Shown: positions 1-8,868 of the stretch, in pieces
Position numbering within the stretch: position 1 is the stretch's first letter
How the letters are laid out: every line of letters begins with the position of its first letter
DNA from: JBGSMF01 sp964651475
GTDB lineage: Bacteria; Chloroflexota; Anaerolineae; Fen-1058
DNA length: 64,000 bases
NCBI GenBank assembly: GCA_964651475.1
Contig: CAZYXV010000010.1
Coordinates: 1-64,000 of the forward strand
Direction: 5' to 3'
Notes under the pieces: model-generated
Told to the model about the DNA's origin: nothing
The model's input: the letters and a program-made list of their open reading frames with translations, nothing else
The model's database searches: none
Made by a program: the position numbers and the translations under genes

Positions 1-40
1 AAAATCGGGGGGGTGTCAAAAGTGTCACCCCCCGATTTTT
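1..40. terminator. Hairpin with T run at window edge
   Basis: A 12-nt arm (1-12) pairs with 28-39 around a loop of about 15 nt, and T residues follow. This looks like an intrinsic terminator for a gene left of the window. The stem is A+T-ended and very G/C-rich in the middle. From here to 294 there is no convincing gene, only the palindrome at 187-249. Confidence 0.5.
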
Positions 41-186
41 GGACAAAATCTAAGTGACAGTTCGATTTAGCGCGGGGCGATAAGGAGGCGCATCATTAGC
101 CCGAGTCGCCGTTGTAGCTTACCCGTAGCGGTGGGCAGGCAAGACGCACGGGGTACACAGCTTGCGCGTCGCAACCCAAAATTCCC

Positions 187-249
187 GTAGGAGCGCCCTT
201 TGGGCGCGATAGTCGCGCCTGCCTGGCTAGGCTGGGAAGGCGCTCCTAC
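187..249. repeat. Palindromic intergenic repeat
   Basis: Perfect 11-nt arms (187-197 and 239-249, starting GTAGGAGCGCC) enclose G+C-rich internal sequence. It lies downstream of the AIM24-like gene and may act as a weak bidirectional terminator. It has the look of a REP-type element; similar GTAGG...CCTAC palindromes occur at 4144-4170. Confidence 0.5.
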
Positions 250-294
250 GCGGCGACATTGGGATAATTATTCTCTTCCGCATCCCTCAGCGGA

Positions 295-978
295 TCAACC
301 GCTTTTGGTGGGCAAATATTTGGACAGCTTGCCGGCCAGGTTTGAAAGCGGCAGGCTTTCCAGCCAGATTTTGCCCGGCCCCGTCAACGTCGCCAGGAAC
401 AGCCCCTCGCCCGAGAAAATGATGTTGGTGATGCCTTTAACCATGGTGATGTCATAGCTCACCGTTGGCTCGAACAGGGCAATGTGGCCGGGGTCGACTT
501 TCATCCTCTCGCCGGCCTGCAGCACGTACTCGCGCACTTCGCCGGGGATTTCTAAAAAGACCGTGCCAGGCCCGGTAATTTTTTGCAAGATAAAGCCCTC
601 GCCGCCGAACAGCCCCGTGCCCAATTTTTTACGAAAGTGCATTTCCAGCTTGACCGAGGATTCGGCGCACATAAAAGCATCTTTCTGGCAGATGAGGCTT
701 TGCCCGGCAGCCAGTTGAAAATCCAGCACCTTGCCAGGCGCTTCTGGCGTAAAAACGACCACTCCCTCGCTGCTGCGGCAGGTGTACGTGGTCATAAAAA
801 GCGACTCGCCCGCCAGCGCCCGCCCCAATCCGGCCATCAGTCCGCCTTTGGTGTTGGTGCTCATTTCCACGTCGCCGCGCATCCACGCCATGCCGCCCGA
901 CTCGGTGTACACCGATTCGCCTTGCGCCAGGTGCACGTCAACTGTTTGCATGACCGTTCCGTGAATTTCGTACCGCAT
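295..978 (-). CDS. AIM24 family protein
   Basis: A 227-residue cytosolic protein of the AIM24/TIGR00266 family, a conserved beta-sandwich fold of unknown biochemical role, named after a yeast mitochondrial protein. What can be seen: no signal peptide or membrane segment; a mostly beta pattern with many Gly turns; the family-like segments 'ESGGMAWM' near residue 28, 'GEGFILQKITGPG' near 123 and 'GLFLATLTGPGKIW' near 193, which suggest an internally repeated strand arrangement. The ATG at 978 is preceded by AGGAGG at good spacing. It stands alone between repeats, so context gives no function. Confidence 0.85.
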   Translation of the reverse strand: MRYEIHGTVMQTVDVHLAQGESVYTESGGMAWMRGDVEMSTNTKGGLMAGLGRALAGESLFMTTYTCRSSEGVVVFTPEAPGKVLDFQLAAGQSLICQKDAFMCAESSVKLEMHFRKKLGTGLFGGEGFILQKITGPGTVFLEIPGEVREYVLQAGERMKVDPGHIALFEPTVSYDITMVKGITNIIFSGEGLFLATLTGPGKIWLESLPLSNLAGKLSKYLPTKSG

Positions 979-1054
979 GAGATTGCCTCCTGTTTATCTT
1001 TCATCCCGACTGAATAAGGTGGACACTATTTCATTGCAGTATTGCGTCTCATTA

Positions 1055-1144
1055 GGGTGTGTTTCATTTCAGTTGAAGCAGGCGCGCGCGCCCTTGCGAA
1101 GGTTCGCAACCTTCGCAAGGGTTCAACTCGTTTGAAGCACACCC
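1055..1144. repeat. Nested palindromic repeat
   Basis: The inner perfect hairpin has 14-nt arms 1091-1104 and 1108-1121 (CCCTTGCGAAGGTT) with a 3-nt loop. It is embedded in imperfect outer arms 1055-1077 and 1122-1144. Such nested dyads are typical of mobile REP/MITE-like intergenic elements. It separates the divergent AIM24-like and GAF genes. Confidence 0.6.
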
Positions 1145-1204
1145 CTTTCATTATAGCACAAGACGCCCGGCGGCGTTCTGAGAGCAGCCAAGAATGGCGC
1201 GGTG

Positions 1205-1213
1205 TGGTATACT
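1205..1213 (+). promoter_or_regulatory. Extended -10 promoter for GAF gene
   Basis: TG-G-TATACT fits an extended -10 element (TGnTATAAT), 36 nt upstream of the GAF-protein ATG. No good -35 box is seen at 17 nt, as is usual for extended -10 promoters. Confidence 0.4.
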
Positions 1214-1248
1214 AGAGAAACGGAAACTTTTTGACTTGGGAGGCTGCT

Positions 1249-1890
1249 ATGAATATCTCGGCGACACGGTTCTTGCAGGAACAAGTCATGAGCCTGCAAA
1301 GAGAAAATCAGGCTCAACAAGAGCGCATCACGACCCTGCAGCGTTGCATTGAGGCGTTGGCCGGCTTGTATTGGACGGCTCAACGCGTACCTGACGAGAA
1401 AAACTTGATGGGGATGCTCGACCGCTGCCTCTACGATGTGATGCGCGCGGTAGGCGCCAGAGACGGCTCGCTGGCTCAATTGGATCAAGAGACTGGGGAT
1501 CTGGTCTTTATCATCGTGCACGGCGAATTGAGCGAGCAACTGGTGGGCCACCGCATAAAAAGTGATGCTGGCATTGCCGGCTGGGCCTTTCAAAATGGCG
1601 AGGAGGTGATTGTCAACAATCCCCATCAAGACTGGCGCTTTTCCAGCCAGGTGGATCGGGAATTTGCCTTTGTCACCCACTCGATTTTGTGCGTGCCGGT
1701 CAGGCGAGACGAGCGCCCCATGGGCGTTATTGAATTGGTCAACAAAGAGCGCGACGAATTTACCCGGTCCGATGCGATGTTGGCCCTGGTCTTGGGCCAC
1801 GTGGCGGCTCTGATTTTGCACGAGTTCAATGTGCGCAGCGGGGCGCAAGATTCTGCCTCGCCGTCCCAGATGGACCGGGAAGATGAATGA
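1249..1890 (+). CDS. GAF domain sensor protein
   Basis: About 213 residues. The N-terminal 35 residues form a Gln/Arg/Glu-rich coiled coil. A single GAF domain follows (about residues 50-195), with the family pattern of 'GSLAQLD...GDLVF', 'GIAGWAFQNGEEVIVNN' and 'SILCVPV...PMGVIELVNK'. No output domain (HisKA, GGDEF, HTH) is present, so it is probably a small-molecule-binding partner for another protein. The ATG at 1249 is chosen over an upstream TTG (1231) because GGGAGG at 1238-1243 sits 5 nt before it. The 3' end overlaps the next gene, indicating translational coupling. Confidence 0.8.
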   Translation: MNISATRFLQEQVMSLQRENQAQQERITTLQRCIEALAGLYWTAQRVPDEKNLMGMLDRCLYDVMRAVGARDGSLAQLDQETGDLVFIIVHGELSEQLVGHRIKSDAGIAGWAFQNGEEVIVNNPHQDWRFSSQVDREFAFVTHSILCVPVRRDERPMGVIELVNKERDEFTRSDAMLALVLGHVAALILHEFNVRSGAQDSASPSQMDREDE

Positions 1891-2323
1891 GCCGTACACA
1901 CTTGTGGTCGAAGAGGCGCCCGACGCTGACGACGTTCGCATTGTCCTCGATGGGTTGCGCGCGTATAATCGCTCCTGCGTTGGCGACGATGACCATAGAA
2001 CGTTGGCTGTCTTTCTCAGAGACGAACAGGGAACCCTTGTGGCCGGATTGTTAGGCGGCACATATTGGGGCTGGCTCCACGTAGATATTGTGTGGGTTCA
2101 AGATGGCTTGCGCCGCCAGGGCTACGGGCGCGCCATATTAGCTGCTGCCGAGCAAGAAGCCCTCCGGCGCGGGTGCCGCTACGCGCACCTGGATACGATG
2201 AGCTTTCAGGCATTGCCTTTTTACGAAAAGGCCGGGTACACGCTCTTTGGCGAGTTGCAAGACTTGCCAGCCGGGCATAGCCGGTATTTCTTGAAAAAGG
2301 CGCTTTGTGATAGAATTCCCTAG
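1883..2323 (+). CDS. GNAT family N-acetyltransferase
   Basis: About 146 residues. It transfers an acetyl group from acetyl-CoA to an unknown amine. The acetyl-CoA-binding motif A is clear ('VQDGLRRQGYGRAILAAAEQEA', the R/Q-x-x-G-x-G/A loop). The motif B region ends with the classic 'ALPFYEKAGYTLFGEL'. The start at 1883 overlaps the stop of the GAF gene by 8 bases, so the pair is likely co-translated. The substrate cannot be told from sequence. Confidence 0.85.
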   Translation: MNEPYTLVVEEAPDADDVRIVLDGLRAYNRSCVGDDDHRTLAVFLRDEQGTLVAGLLGGTYWGWLHVDIVWVQDGLRRQGYGRAILAAAEQEALRRGCRYAHLDTMSFQALPFYEKAGYTLFGELQDLPAGHSRYFLKKALCDRIP

Positions 2324-2409
2324 TTGGACAAGCATTGCTCTACTGGCTTGAAGGTATCAGGCTTTACGGAGCAAGATCAGGATTAAGATTAGGATTAGGA
2401 GAATAAACT

Positions 2410-4101
2410 ATGACAACCAAAGTCAAGCCACCTGTGAAAAAGGCCAAGCCGAAGCCAGCCGCCAAGAAAGCCCCGCCTGCAAGTTACCCCACCGGCCCCG
2501 ACCTGTTGCATAACCCGACCCTGAACAAAGGGACGGCGTTCACGCAGAAGGAACGCGACAAGCTTGGACTGCGCGGGCTTTTGCCGCCGCATATTCACAC
2601 CACGCAAGAGCAGGTAACGCGCGTCCTGGAAAATTTCCGCAAAAAGCCCACCCCCCTGGAAAAATACATCTACATGGTTTCGCTCCAGGACCGCAACGAA
2701 ACGCTGTTTTACCGCGTGGTTGTGGATAATATGGAAGAGATGATGCCCATCATCTACACGCCGACGGTGGGGCAAGGCTGCCAGGAATACGGCCACATTT
2801 TCCGCCGGCCGCGCGGCCTGTTTATCTCGGCGCAAGACAAGGGCAAGGTAGCCAAAATACTGCGCAATTGGCCGTGCCAAAACGTGGGCGTCATTGTCGT
2901 CACCGACGGCGAGCGCATCCTCGGGCTGGGCGATCTCGGCGCGAACGGCATGGGCATTCCCGTCGGCAAGCTGGCGCTGTATACGGCCTGCGCGGGCGTT
3001 CACCCTGGATTGTGCCTGCCGATCACGCTCGACGTGGGGACGAACAACGAAAAACTGTTGACGGACCCGCTCTATATTGGCATCCGGCAAAAGCGCCTGC
3101 GCGACCAAGCCTACGACGAATTTGTTGACGAGTTCATCCGGGCCACGCAGAGGGTATTCCCCGGCGTCCTGGTTCAGTTTGAAGATTTTGCCAACATTAA
3201 TGCGTTCCGCCTGTTGAGCAAGTACAAGGATAAAATCTGCACCTTCAACGACGATATTCAGGGCACCGGCGGCGTGGCGCTGGCGGGCTTGTATTCGACT
3301 CTGCGGATCACGGGCGGACAGCTCAAAGATCAAAAGATGCTCTTCTTTGGCGCGGGCGAAGCGGCCACCGGCATTGCCGATTTGATTGTGGCGGCGATGG
3401 AGGCTGAGGGCCTTGACAATGCGCGCGAGCGATGCTGGTTTGTGGATTCCAAGGGGCTGGTGGTCAAGAGCCGGACGGATCTGGCTGCGCACAAGCTGGC
3501 CTATGCTCACGATCACGAGCCTATCGCCGATTTCTTGAGCGCGGTCGAGGCGCTCAAGCCCACCGCCATCGTCGGCGTCTCGGGCCAGCCGGCCGCGTTT
3601 ACGCAAGCTGTGGTAGAAGCCATGGCGCGCCTTAACGAGCGCCCCATTATCTTTGCCCTGTCGAATCCCACCTGGAAGGCTGAATGTACGGCCGAGCAGG
3701 CTTATACCTGGACGGATGGCCGCGCTATCTTTGCCAGCGGCAGCCCGTTCGACCCGGTTGAATACAAGGGCAAAAGATTTGTGCCAGGCCAGGGCAACAA
3801 CGCCTACGTGTTCCCCGGCGTCGGGCTGGGCGCGGTGGCGTGCGGCGCCAAGCGCGTGACCGACGAAATGTTCTTTGAAAGCGCCAAGGCGCTGGCCGGG
3901 CTTGTTTCGGAGACTGACCTCGACCTGGGGCGCATTTTTCCGCCGCTATCGGCCATTCGAGATATTTCGGCCGTCATCGCCGCGGCGACGGCCGAGGTGG
4001 CTTATAAGCGCAAGCTGGCCACCCACAAGCCCCAGCCTCAAGATTTGCTGGCTTACGTCAAGACCCAGATGTACAATCCAGTTTATGCCAGCTATACCTA
4101 G
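2410..4101 (+). CDS. maeA: NAD-dependent malic enzyme
   Basis: 563 residues, the usual size of the MaeA/SfcA-type malic enzyme, which converts malate to pyruvate, CO2 and NADH. Visible motifs: 'YTPTVGQGCQEYG' near residue 117, 'LGDLGANGMGIPVGKLALYTACAG' near 175 (substrate/metal site), 'FEDFANINAF' near 257 (metal ligands), and the Rossmann loop 'FGAGEAATGIADL' near 315. The first 25 residues are Lys/Pro/Ala-rich and absent from classical enzymes, probably a disordered tail. An AGGAG lies before the ATG. It supplies pyruvate beside a 2-oxoacid oxidoreductase gene, but strong repeats and a terminator separate the two. Confidence 0.93.
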   Translation: MTTKVKPPVKKAKPKPAAKKAPPASYPTGPDLLHNPTLNKGTAFTQKERDKLGLRGLLPPHIHTTQEQVTRVLENFRKKPTPLEKYIYMVSLQDRNETLFYRVVVDNMEEMMPIIYTPTVGQGCQEYGHIFRRPRGLFISAQDKGKVAKILRNWPCQNVGVIVVTDGERILGLGDLGANGMGIPVGKLALYTACAGVHPGLCLPITLDVGTNNEKLLTDPLYIGIRQKRLRDQAYDEFVDEFIRATQRVFPGVLVQFEDFANINAFRLLSKYKDKICTFNDDIQGTGGVALAGLYSTLRITGGQLKDQKMLFFGAGEAATGIADLIVAAMEAEGLDNARERCWFVDSKGLVVKSRTDLAAHKLAYAHDHEPIADFLSAVEALKPTAIVGVSGQPAAFTQAVVEAMARLNERPIIFALSNPTWKAECTAEQAYTWTDGRAIFASGSPFDPVEYKGKRFVPGQGNNAYVFPGVGLGAVACGAKRVTDEMFFESAKALAGLVSETDLDLGRIFPPLSAIRDISAVIAAATAEVAYKRKLATHKPQPQDLLAYVKTQMYNPVYASYT

Positions 4102-4107
4102 TAGCTT

Positions 4108-4184
4108 GTCGGAGAGGCGAGTTTGGCCTCTTGTGGGCGCCTTGTAGGACAGCTTGCCAACCTGTCCTACGTTGGCTCTCCGAC
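4108..4184. repeat. Nested palindrome after malic enzyme
   Basis: Outer arms GTCGGAGAG (4108-4116) and CTCTCCGAC (4176-4184) enclose an inner perfect 9-bp stem (4144-4152 with 4162-4170). The nested-dyad layout matches the element at 1055-1144, though the sequence differs. Confidence 0.5.
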
Positions 4185-4201
4185 GGGCAGTCGAATCGAG
4201 A

Positions 4202-4234
4202 AAACCAGGCTTTTCAAACGAGCCTGGTTTTTTT
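4202..4234 (+). terminator. Rho-independent terminator of malic enzyme
   Basis: The stem AACCAGGCT (4203-4211) pairs with AGCCTGGTT (4221-4229) and is followed by an unbroken run of seven T residues. A strong intrinsic terminator for the plus strand. Confidence 0.85.
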
Positions 4235-4275
4235 CTTCACGTTTCTTGAACTCCACGCTGGAGCAGAGTATAATA

Positions 4276-4424
4276 CGTTTGATGTGAAATGAGTTTCTAC
4301 CTTGTCATTGCGAGGCGCGAAGCGCCGAAGCAATCTCCTTACCGTAGCAATGGGATTGCTTCGCCGCCCTCCAGGTGGCTCGCAATGACAAATCAGGGCA
4401 AGTAGCTCCATTTCACATCAAACG
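4276..4424. mobile_element. 149-bp MITE-like element
   Basis: Perfect 16-bp terminal inverted repeats (4276-4291 and 4409-4424) enclose an inner palindrome, 4304-4389, that begins GTCATTGCGAG and ends with its complement CAATGAC. The inner part belongs to the same family as 63711-63804. No coding capacity. It ends 44 bp upstream of the korA start and so may influence its promoter. Confidence 0.7.
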
Positions 4425-4468
4425 CATAATACTTCCATGGTGCACACATAGCCGCAGAAAGGATAAGC

Positions 4469-6226
4469 ATGGTTCAAGATCAATTCGTCAATGATTTTGT
4501 CGTCCGCATCGGCGGCGATAGCGCCGCGGGCGGGATTGTTACGACGGGCGAGGTTTTTGCGCGCATCGCCGCGCGCGCCGGATTGAGCGTGTACACCACG
4601 CGCACCATCCCCGCCGAGATTAAGGGAGGGCACGTGATGTTCCAGGCGCGCCTCGCCGACGGTCCCATTTACAGCCAGGGCGACGAGTTGGATTTGTTGG
4701 TGGCCTACGACCAAAAATCGTACGACCTTTACCTGGACTTGCTCAAGAAACCCGGGGGCAGCCTGGTTTACAATAGCAATGATTTAAAAGCGCCGGAGGG
4801 CGTTACGCGCGCTTACGGCCTGCCGCTCGACGACCTGGCGCGCCAGGTTGACTTTGTGCGCGGGCGAAATATTATTGTGATCGGCGCGTTGGTCAAGTTG
4901 TTTGATTTGCCCTACGACCTGGCAGTGGACGTGGTGAGCCAGCAGTTGGGCCGCAAGAAAGATCTGCTCGATAAAAATTTGCTGGCGCTGGAAGCGGGCT
5001 ACGAGCACGTAGAAGCGATTGGCCGCGCGGCGCTATTCCATTTGCCCGCAGCCAGGCCGGCCGGCTTGGAGGAGCGATTGGTTTTATCTGGCAACCAGGC
5101 GCTCTCGCTCGGCGCGCTGGCGGCCGGCTGCCGATTTTACGCGGGCTATCCCATCACGCCGGCGTCGGACATTATGGAATTTTTGGCCGCCGAGTTCCCC
5201 AAGTGCGGCGGCACGCTGGTGCAGGCTGAAGACGAAATCGCCGCCGTGGCGATGGCGATTGGCGCCGGCTTTGCCGGCCGCCGCGCGATGACAGCGACGT
5301 CTGGCCCCGGCCTGGCGCTGATGATCGAGCTTTTGGGCCACGCGGCCATGACCGAAACGCCCGTGGTGATTGTGGATGTGCAGCGGGCCGGGCCATCTAC
5401 CGGCCTGCCCACCAAGGTCAGCCAGGGCGATTTGCGCATGGCGGCGTTCGCCGGCAACGACGACGCGCCGCGTTTCGTCGTCGCCCCCCTCAGCGTGGAG
5501 GATTGTTTTTACCAGATGTCGCACGCCTTTAACCTGGCCGAAAAATATCAATCGCCGGTGGTGTTCCTTTCGGATCAGGATATGAGTGTGCGCGTGCAGA
5601 CCGTCCCGCCGTTTGATTTGTCTCGCGTTAAAATCGAGCCGCGCCTGTTGTGGAATCCAGAAGGGGACGAGGAAAAGTACGAGCGCTACGCGGATACGCT
5701 CAGCGGCGTCAGCCCGATGAGTGTGCCGGGGATGAAAGGCGGCCAATACACGGCGGAAGGATTGGAGCACCTAGAATCCGGCGCGCCGAACATGGCGCCC
5801 TCCCAACACGTCAAGATGACGCACAAGCGTTTTCGCAAGCTGGAAAGCGCGCTGGACGATATCGAAGCCTGGGGCATGTTTGAGAGTTGGGGCGACGCCG
5901 ACGCGGAACTGGGCATTGTGGGGTGGGGGAGCACCAGCGGCCCCGTCCGCGAAGCGATGGCGCGCGCGCGGGCGGGGGGCATCAGCACGGCGGCGTTTTA
6001 CCCCAAGGCGCTGTGGCCTCTGCCGGCCCGCTCCCTGAAAGCGTTCCTGCAAAAACGCGCCAGGGTGCTTGTGCCAGAGATGAATTACACCGGCCAGTTC
6101 GCCGGGATGCTCCGCGCGCGGATGCAAGAGTACGGGGTAAACATTCCCCTCGTCCGCTTGAACACGTATGGCGGCGTGCCCCTGACGGCGCGAGAGGTGT
6201 ACGACAAGATCGTGGAAAACCGATAG
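4469..6226 (+). CDS. korA: 2-oxoacid:ferredoxin oxidoreductase, fused gamma/alpha subunit
   Basis: 585 residues. It oxidises a 2-oxoacid (2-oxoglutarate or a related acid) to acyl-CoA with ferredoxin as acceptor, together with a TPP-binding beta subunit. Residues 1-190 are the gamma domain ('GGDSAAGGIVTTGEVFARIAARAG', 'GGHVMFQARL'). From about 205 comes the alpha domain with 'CRFYAGYPITPASDIMEF' and 'TATSGPGLALMIELLGHA'. The gamma-alpha fusion is typical of KorA/IorA-like two-subunit enzymes. AAAGGA precedes the ATG. The beta subunit is not adjacent; the only candidate is at 55194-56060. Substrate specificity is inferred from the family only. Confidence 0.9.
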   Translation: MVQDQFVNDFVVRIGGDSAAGGIVTTGEVFARIAARAGLSVYTTRTIPAEIKGGHVMFQARLADGPIYSQGDELDLLVAYDQKSYDLYLDLLKKPGGSLVYNSNDLKAPEGVTRAYGLPLDDLARQVDFVRGRNIIVIGALVKLFDLPYDLAVDVVSQQLGRKKDLLDKNLLALEAGYEHVEAIGRAALFHLPAARPAGLEERLVLSGNQALSLGALAAGCRFYAGYPITPASDIMEFLAAEFPKCGGTLVQAEDEIAAVAMAIGAGFAGRRAMTATSGPGLALMIELLGHAAMTETPVVIVDVQRAGPSTGLPTKVSQGDLRMAAFAGNDDAPRFVVAPLSVEDCFYQMSHAFNLAEKYQSPVVFLSDQDMSVRVQTVPPFDLSRVKIEPRLLWNPEGDEEKYERYADTLSGVSPMSVPGMKGGQYTAEGLEHLESGAPNMAPSQHVKMTHKRFRKLESALDDIEAWGMFESWGDADAELGIVGWGSTSGPVREAMARARAGGISTAAFYPKALWPLPARSLKAFLQKRARVLVPEMNYTGQFAGMLRARMQEYGVNIPLVRLNTYGGVPLTAREVYDKIVENR

Positions 6227-6242
6227 CATCTATTCGGACAAG

Positions 6243-7469
6243 TCACGTGCGCGCTTTGTCTTGGCGAACGGCCAGCCGATAAAGCAACAAGGCGGGCGAC
6301 AGAATGACACCCGCGGCGACGATGGCGGCGTTGATGGACACCACATTGCCAATCAGGCCAACAATGGGGCCCCCCAACATTTGCCCCATTGCATCAGTTT
6401 GGCTGGTGGCCGAGATGACCGTCGCGCGCACCTGGGAATCGTCTATGCTTTGGTTGGTCCAGGCTGTGTAAAGCGGGTTGTGGACGTGGCGGGCGAGGCG
6501 CGCCGCCCAATACGTGGCCAGCGCCAACTCAAAGTTGCCTGCCATTCCAAAGCCCATCATACTGACCGCCAGCAAAGCGTTGGTGGCAAACAGAAACCCG
6601 GCCACAGCGCGATGGCTGGTGGTGTCCACTCGCCGCCGGGCAATTTCGACTGCGCCAATGCCAAGCAGCATCTCGACAACGTTGATGATGCCGAACCACA
6701 CGACCGGCTTGAGCTGGCCCAAATGGGGGAACTGAAAATTAGCCAACAGGCGCGCTTCCCACAAGCGATCAAAAGCCTCGCTGGACATTCCATAAATAGC
6801 GCCAATCATCAGGATGGTGAGGAGCACTGGCTGGCGCTTGACCAGCTTGAGGGCGCTCTGAAGTGTGTGGGACATTGCCTGCCACGAGGCGCGCTGTTCG
6901 CGTGACGTGGGCCTAAAGCCCTGCTCTGGCATGGCCAGCGTCAGGAAAAGGCCCAAGCCGATGTACAAACCGCCGCCGATGAGGATGGGCAATTGCAATT
7001 GAACGCTGGCCAGGGCCACGCTGATGAGGATGCCGGCCAGTGATGCGATCTGCCCAACTTGAGCGCCGCGCAAGTAAACCGGGCCGACATTTGCCGCGCC
7101 AAGCTCGTCGGCGATCCAGGCATCTTGCGCGCCGCTGGTGAATGTGTAGCCGATGCCCCACGCCATTTCTGTGACGAGAATGGGGACGAACAGCGCCACA
7201 GAGCCTTGCACCACAAACGCCGCGCCGATGATGACCAGCCCGACGATGATGGACAGGCGGCGGCTATAGACGTCGGCCACCACGCCGGTGGGGATTTCGA
7301 ACACAAATATGGCCGCTTCCAACGCCGTGCCAATCAGCACCAATTGGAGCGGATTCAAGCCGGCCACCGTCACACGATACACAGACGCAATCGTGACGAT
7401 TATGGTAAAGAACAGCGCGGACGCGCCTGTCAGGATCAGGTAAGCAGTGTATGCGTCTAGTTTTTTCAT
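6243..7469 (-). CDS. MFS transporter
   Basis: 408 residues with about twelve hydrophobic segments. The MFS motif A variant 'GVVADVYSRRLS' follows TM2 (about residue 62), with a typical cytoplasmic loop in the middle ('REQRASWQAMSHTLQ'). It is probably an exporter or a drug/solute transporter; the substrate is unknown. Its ATG overlaps the stop of the upstream gene (ATGA at 7466-7469), so the two are co-transcribed, possibly from the regulator gene upstream (ending at 8869). Confidence 0.85.
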   Translation of the reverse strand: MKKLDAYTAYLILTGASALFFTIIVTIASVYRVTVAGLNPLQLVLIGTALEAAIFVFEIPTGVVADVYSRRLSIIVGLVIIGAAFVVQGSVALFVPILVTEMAWGIGYTFTSGAQDAWIADELGAANVGPVYLRGAQVGQIASLAGILISVALASVQLQLPILIGGGLYIGLGLFLTLAMPEQGFRPTSREQRASWQAMSHTLQSALKLVKRQPVLLTILMIGAIYGMSSEAFDRLWEARLLANFQFPHLGQLKPVVWFGIINVVEMLLGIGAVEIARRRVDTTSHRAVAGFLFATNALLAVSMMGFGMAGNFELALATYWAARLARHVHNPLYTAWTNQSIDDSQVRATVISATSQTDAMGQMLGGPIVGLIGNVVSINAAIVAAGVILSPALLLYRLAVRQDKART

Positions 7470-8854
7470 TGTATGGCGCTTGGGCGATTTGGATATTGAT
7501 CTGAACGGTGGGCTATCAACCCGCTCAATACAGCCCAGGCTAAGAATAACAAGCCCCGCCAGCCGCGCGCGTCGAGCAGCGCATCAAGCACGGCGACCCC
7601 ATAAATCAGCATGGAAGCCGGGCGCGAGAAAGATATTTGCACAACCTGGTCAGGTTGCGTGTTATTGACGGCGGCGGCGAGCTGTTGCACAAAGGCATCG
7701 CCATAGATTTTCAGTGCGCCGTCGAGTTTATATACGACGATTTCGCGCGCGCCAAGCGCCCGGCTTAGTTGCGCATCGCGCACCAGGTCGTCAAAATCCA
7801 ACTCGCGTTCCCCGGGCGCGCCTCGGGCAATCAACCCGATCAAAAAACTGGGTGGGAGATCGGGGTGTAGCCGGGTCATGGTTTGTTCTACCAGGTAAAC
7901 ATAGTAGGCCTGCCAGGATGATGGAAAGTACGAAGAGTAGGCCATCACGTTGATAAAGTCCCAATGGCCGGGTGGATTGACCGAGCTGCGAAAAATGATG
8001 GACAAGTCTGAATCACCGTCGTTGCTATCAAGGTACAGAGTCCAATCCGCCGTGACGCCTAGACTCATGTCAGGGTGCTTTTTTCGCATCCATTCGATCA
8101 GGCCGCCCACGTCGCGCGCGGCCTGGAAAAAAGCATCCCGGTCCTTGCCCCAAAAATCTAGCGGCGTGTACCGGGGACGCTCAACGTCCCCGATGATGCC
8201 GCGCACATTGGTCAGGCCTTCGCGCTGAATGAGCGCCGCCGTTTCTTGTACATTGACGATCCATTCGTCGTGGACGGGCACAGATACAAAGTCAGAAGCG
8301 CGTGGGGCCAGGTATACTTTAATGTCGCGCCCGGCCAATCGCCGCACGCCATCAACCAATAGTTGAATATTTTCTCCCGTAAACTCGTTCTTGCCGATCG
8401 TCAGGTAAAGCTGCCCTCTCGCAGCGTGCACATCTTCTAGAACTCTTTCTGGCACCTGGCATACTCCCGCACCGCTCCAAAATGAGATTGGAATAGGGGC
8501 GGCTTGCGCCGGATATAGCCGGATGTCTTGCCCCAGCCCGTTATATCCGATGATGATCCACATCAATGTTCCTGCTATGCCCGCTCGGCTGTGCGGCCAA
8601 CGCCATGACAGTCCGGTGACCAAGACGGCCAACAGTGCAAGGATGGCAATATACCACTGCCAATCGAACCACGGCATGCCGAGACGAATGACGGCCCACA
8701 GCGCTCGCGCCAGGCCGTAAATGAGCCATCCAATCACGGCCAGTGCCAGCCAGCGCAGCGCAATGCAACTGATTTGTTTCCAGTTTCTCAAGTTCGAGAT
8801 TGGCAAGAGAAACCATGTCCGCTTTAGCCTGTGGAATATGTCCAGTTTGAACAC
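7466..8854 (-). CDS. Membrane-anchored glycosidase-like (TIM-barrel) protein
   Basis: 462 residues from a GTG start. Residues about 28-110 hold three or four hydrophobic segments. A soluble domain of about 270 residues follows, and then a final hydrophobic stretch (about 405-445). The soluble part has alternating beta/alpha spacing and the segments 'NVRGIIGDVERPRY' and 'HWDFINVMAYSSYF'. These are reminiscent of the DxxDxE strand and the 'MAYD' strand of GH18-like barrels, but the catalytic triad is not intact. No family is assigned with confidence. The gene starts 14 bp after the AfsR-like regulator stop and overlaps the MFS gene, suggesting an operon. Confidence 0.55.
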   Translation of the reverse strand: MFKLDIFHRLKRTWFLLPISNLRNWKQISCIALRWLALAVIGWLIYGLARALWAVIRLGMPWFDWQWYIAILALLAVLVTGLSWRWPHSRAGIAGTLMWIIIGYNGLGQDIRLYPAQAAPIPISFWSGAGVCQVPERVLEDVHAARGQLYLTIGKNEFTGENIQLLVDGVRRLAGRDIKVYLAPRASDFVSVPVHDEWIVNVQETAALIQREGLTNVRGIIGDVERPRYTPLDFWGKDRDAFFQAARDVGGLIEWMRKKHPDMSLGVTADWTLYLDSNDGDSDLSIIFRSSVNPPGHWDFINVMAYSSYFPSSWQAYYVYLVEQTMTRLHPDLPPSFLIGLIARGAPGERELDFDDLVRDAQLSRALGAREIVVYKLDGALKIYGDAFVQQLAAAVNNTQPDQVVQISFSRPASMLIYGVAVLDALLDARGWRGLLFLAWAVLSGLIAHRSDQYPNRPSAIQ

Positions 8855-8868
8855 TCCCAGGAGTTTGG

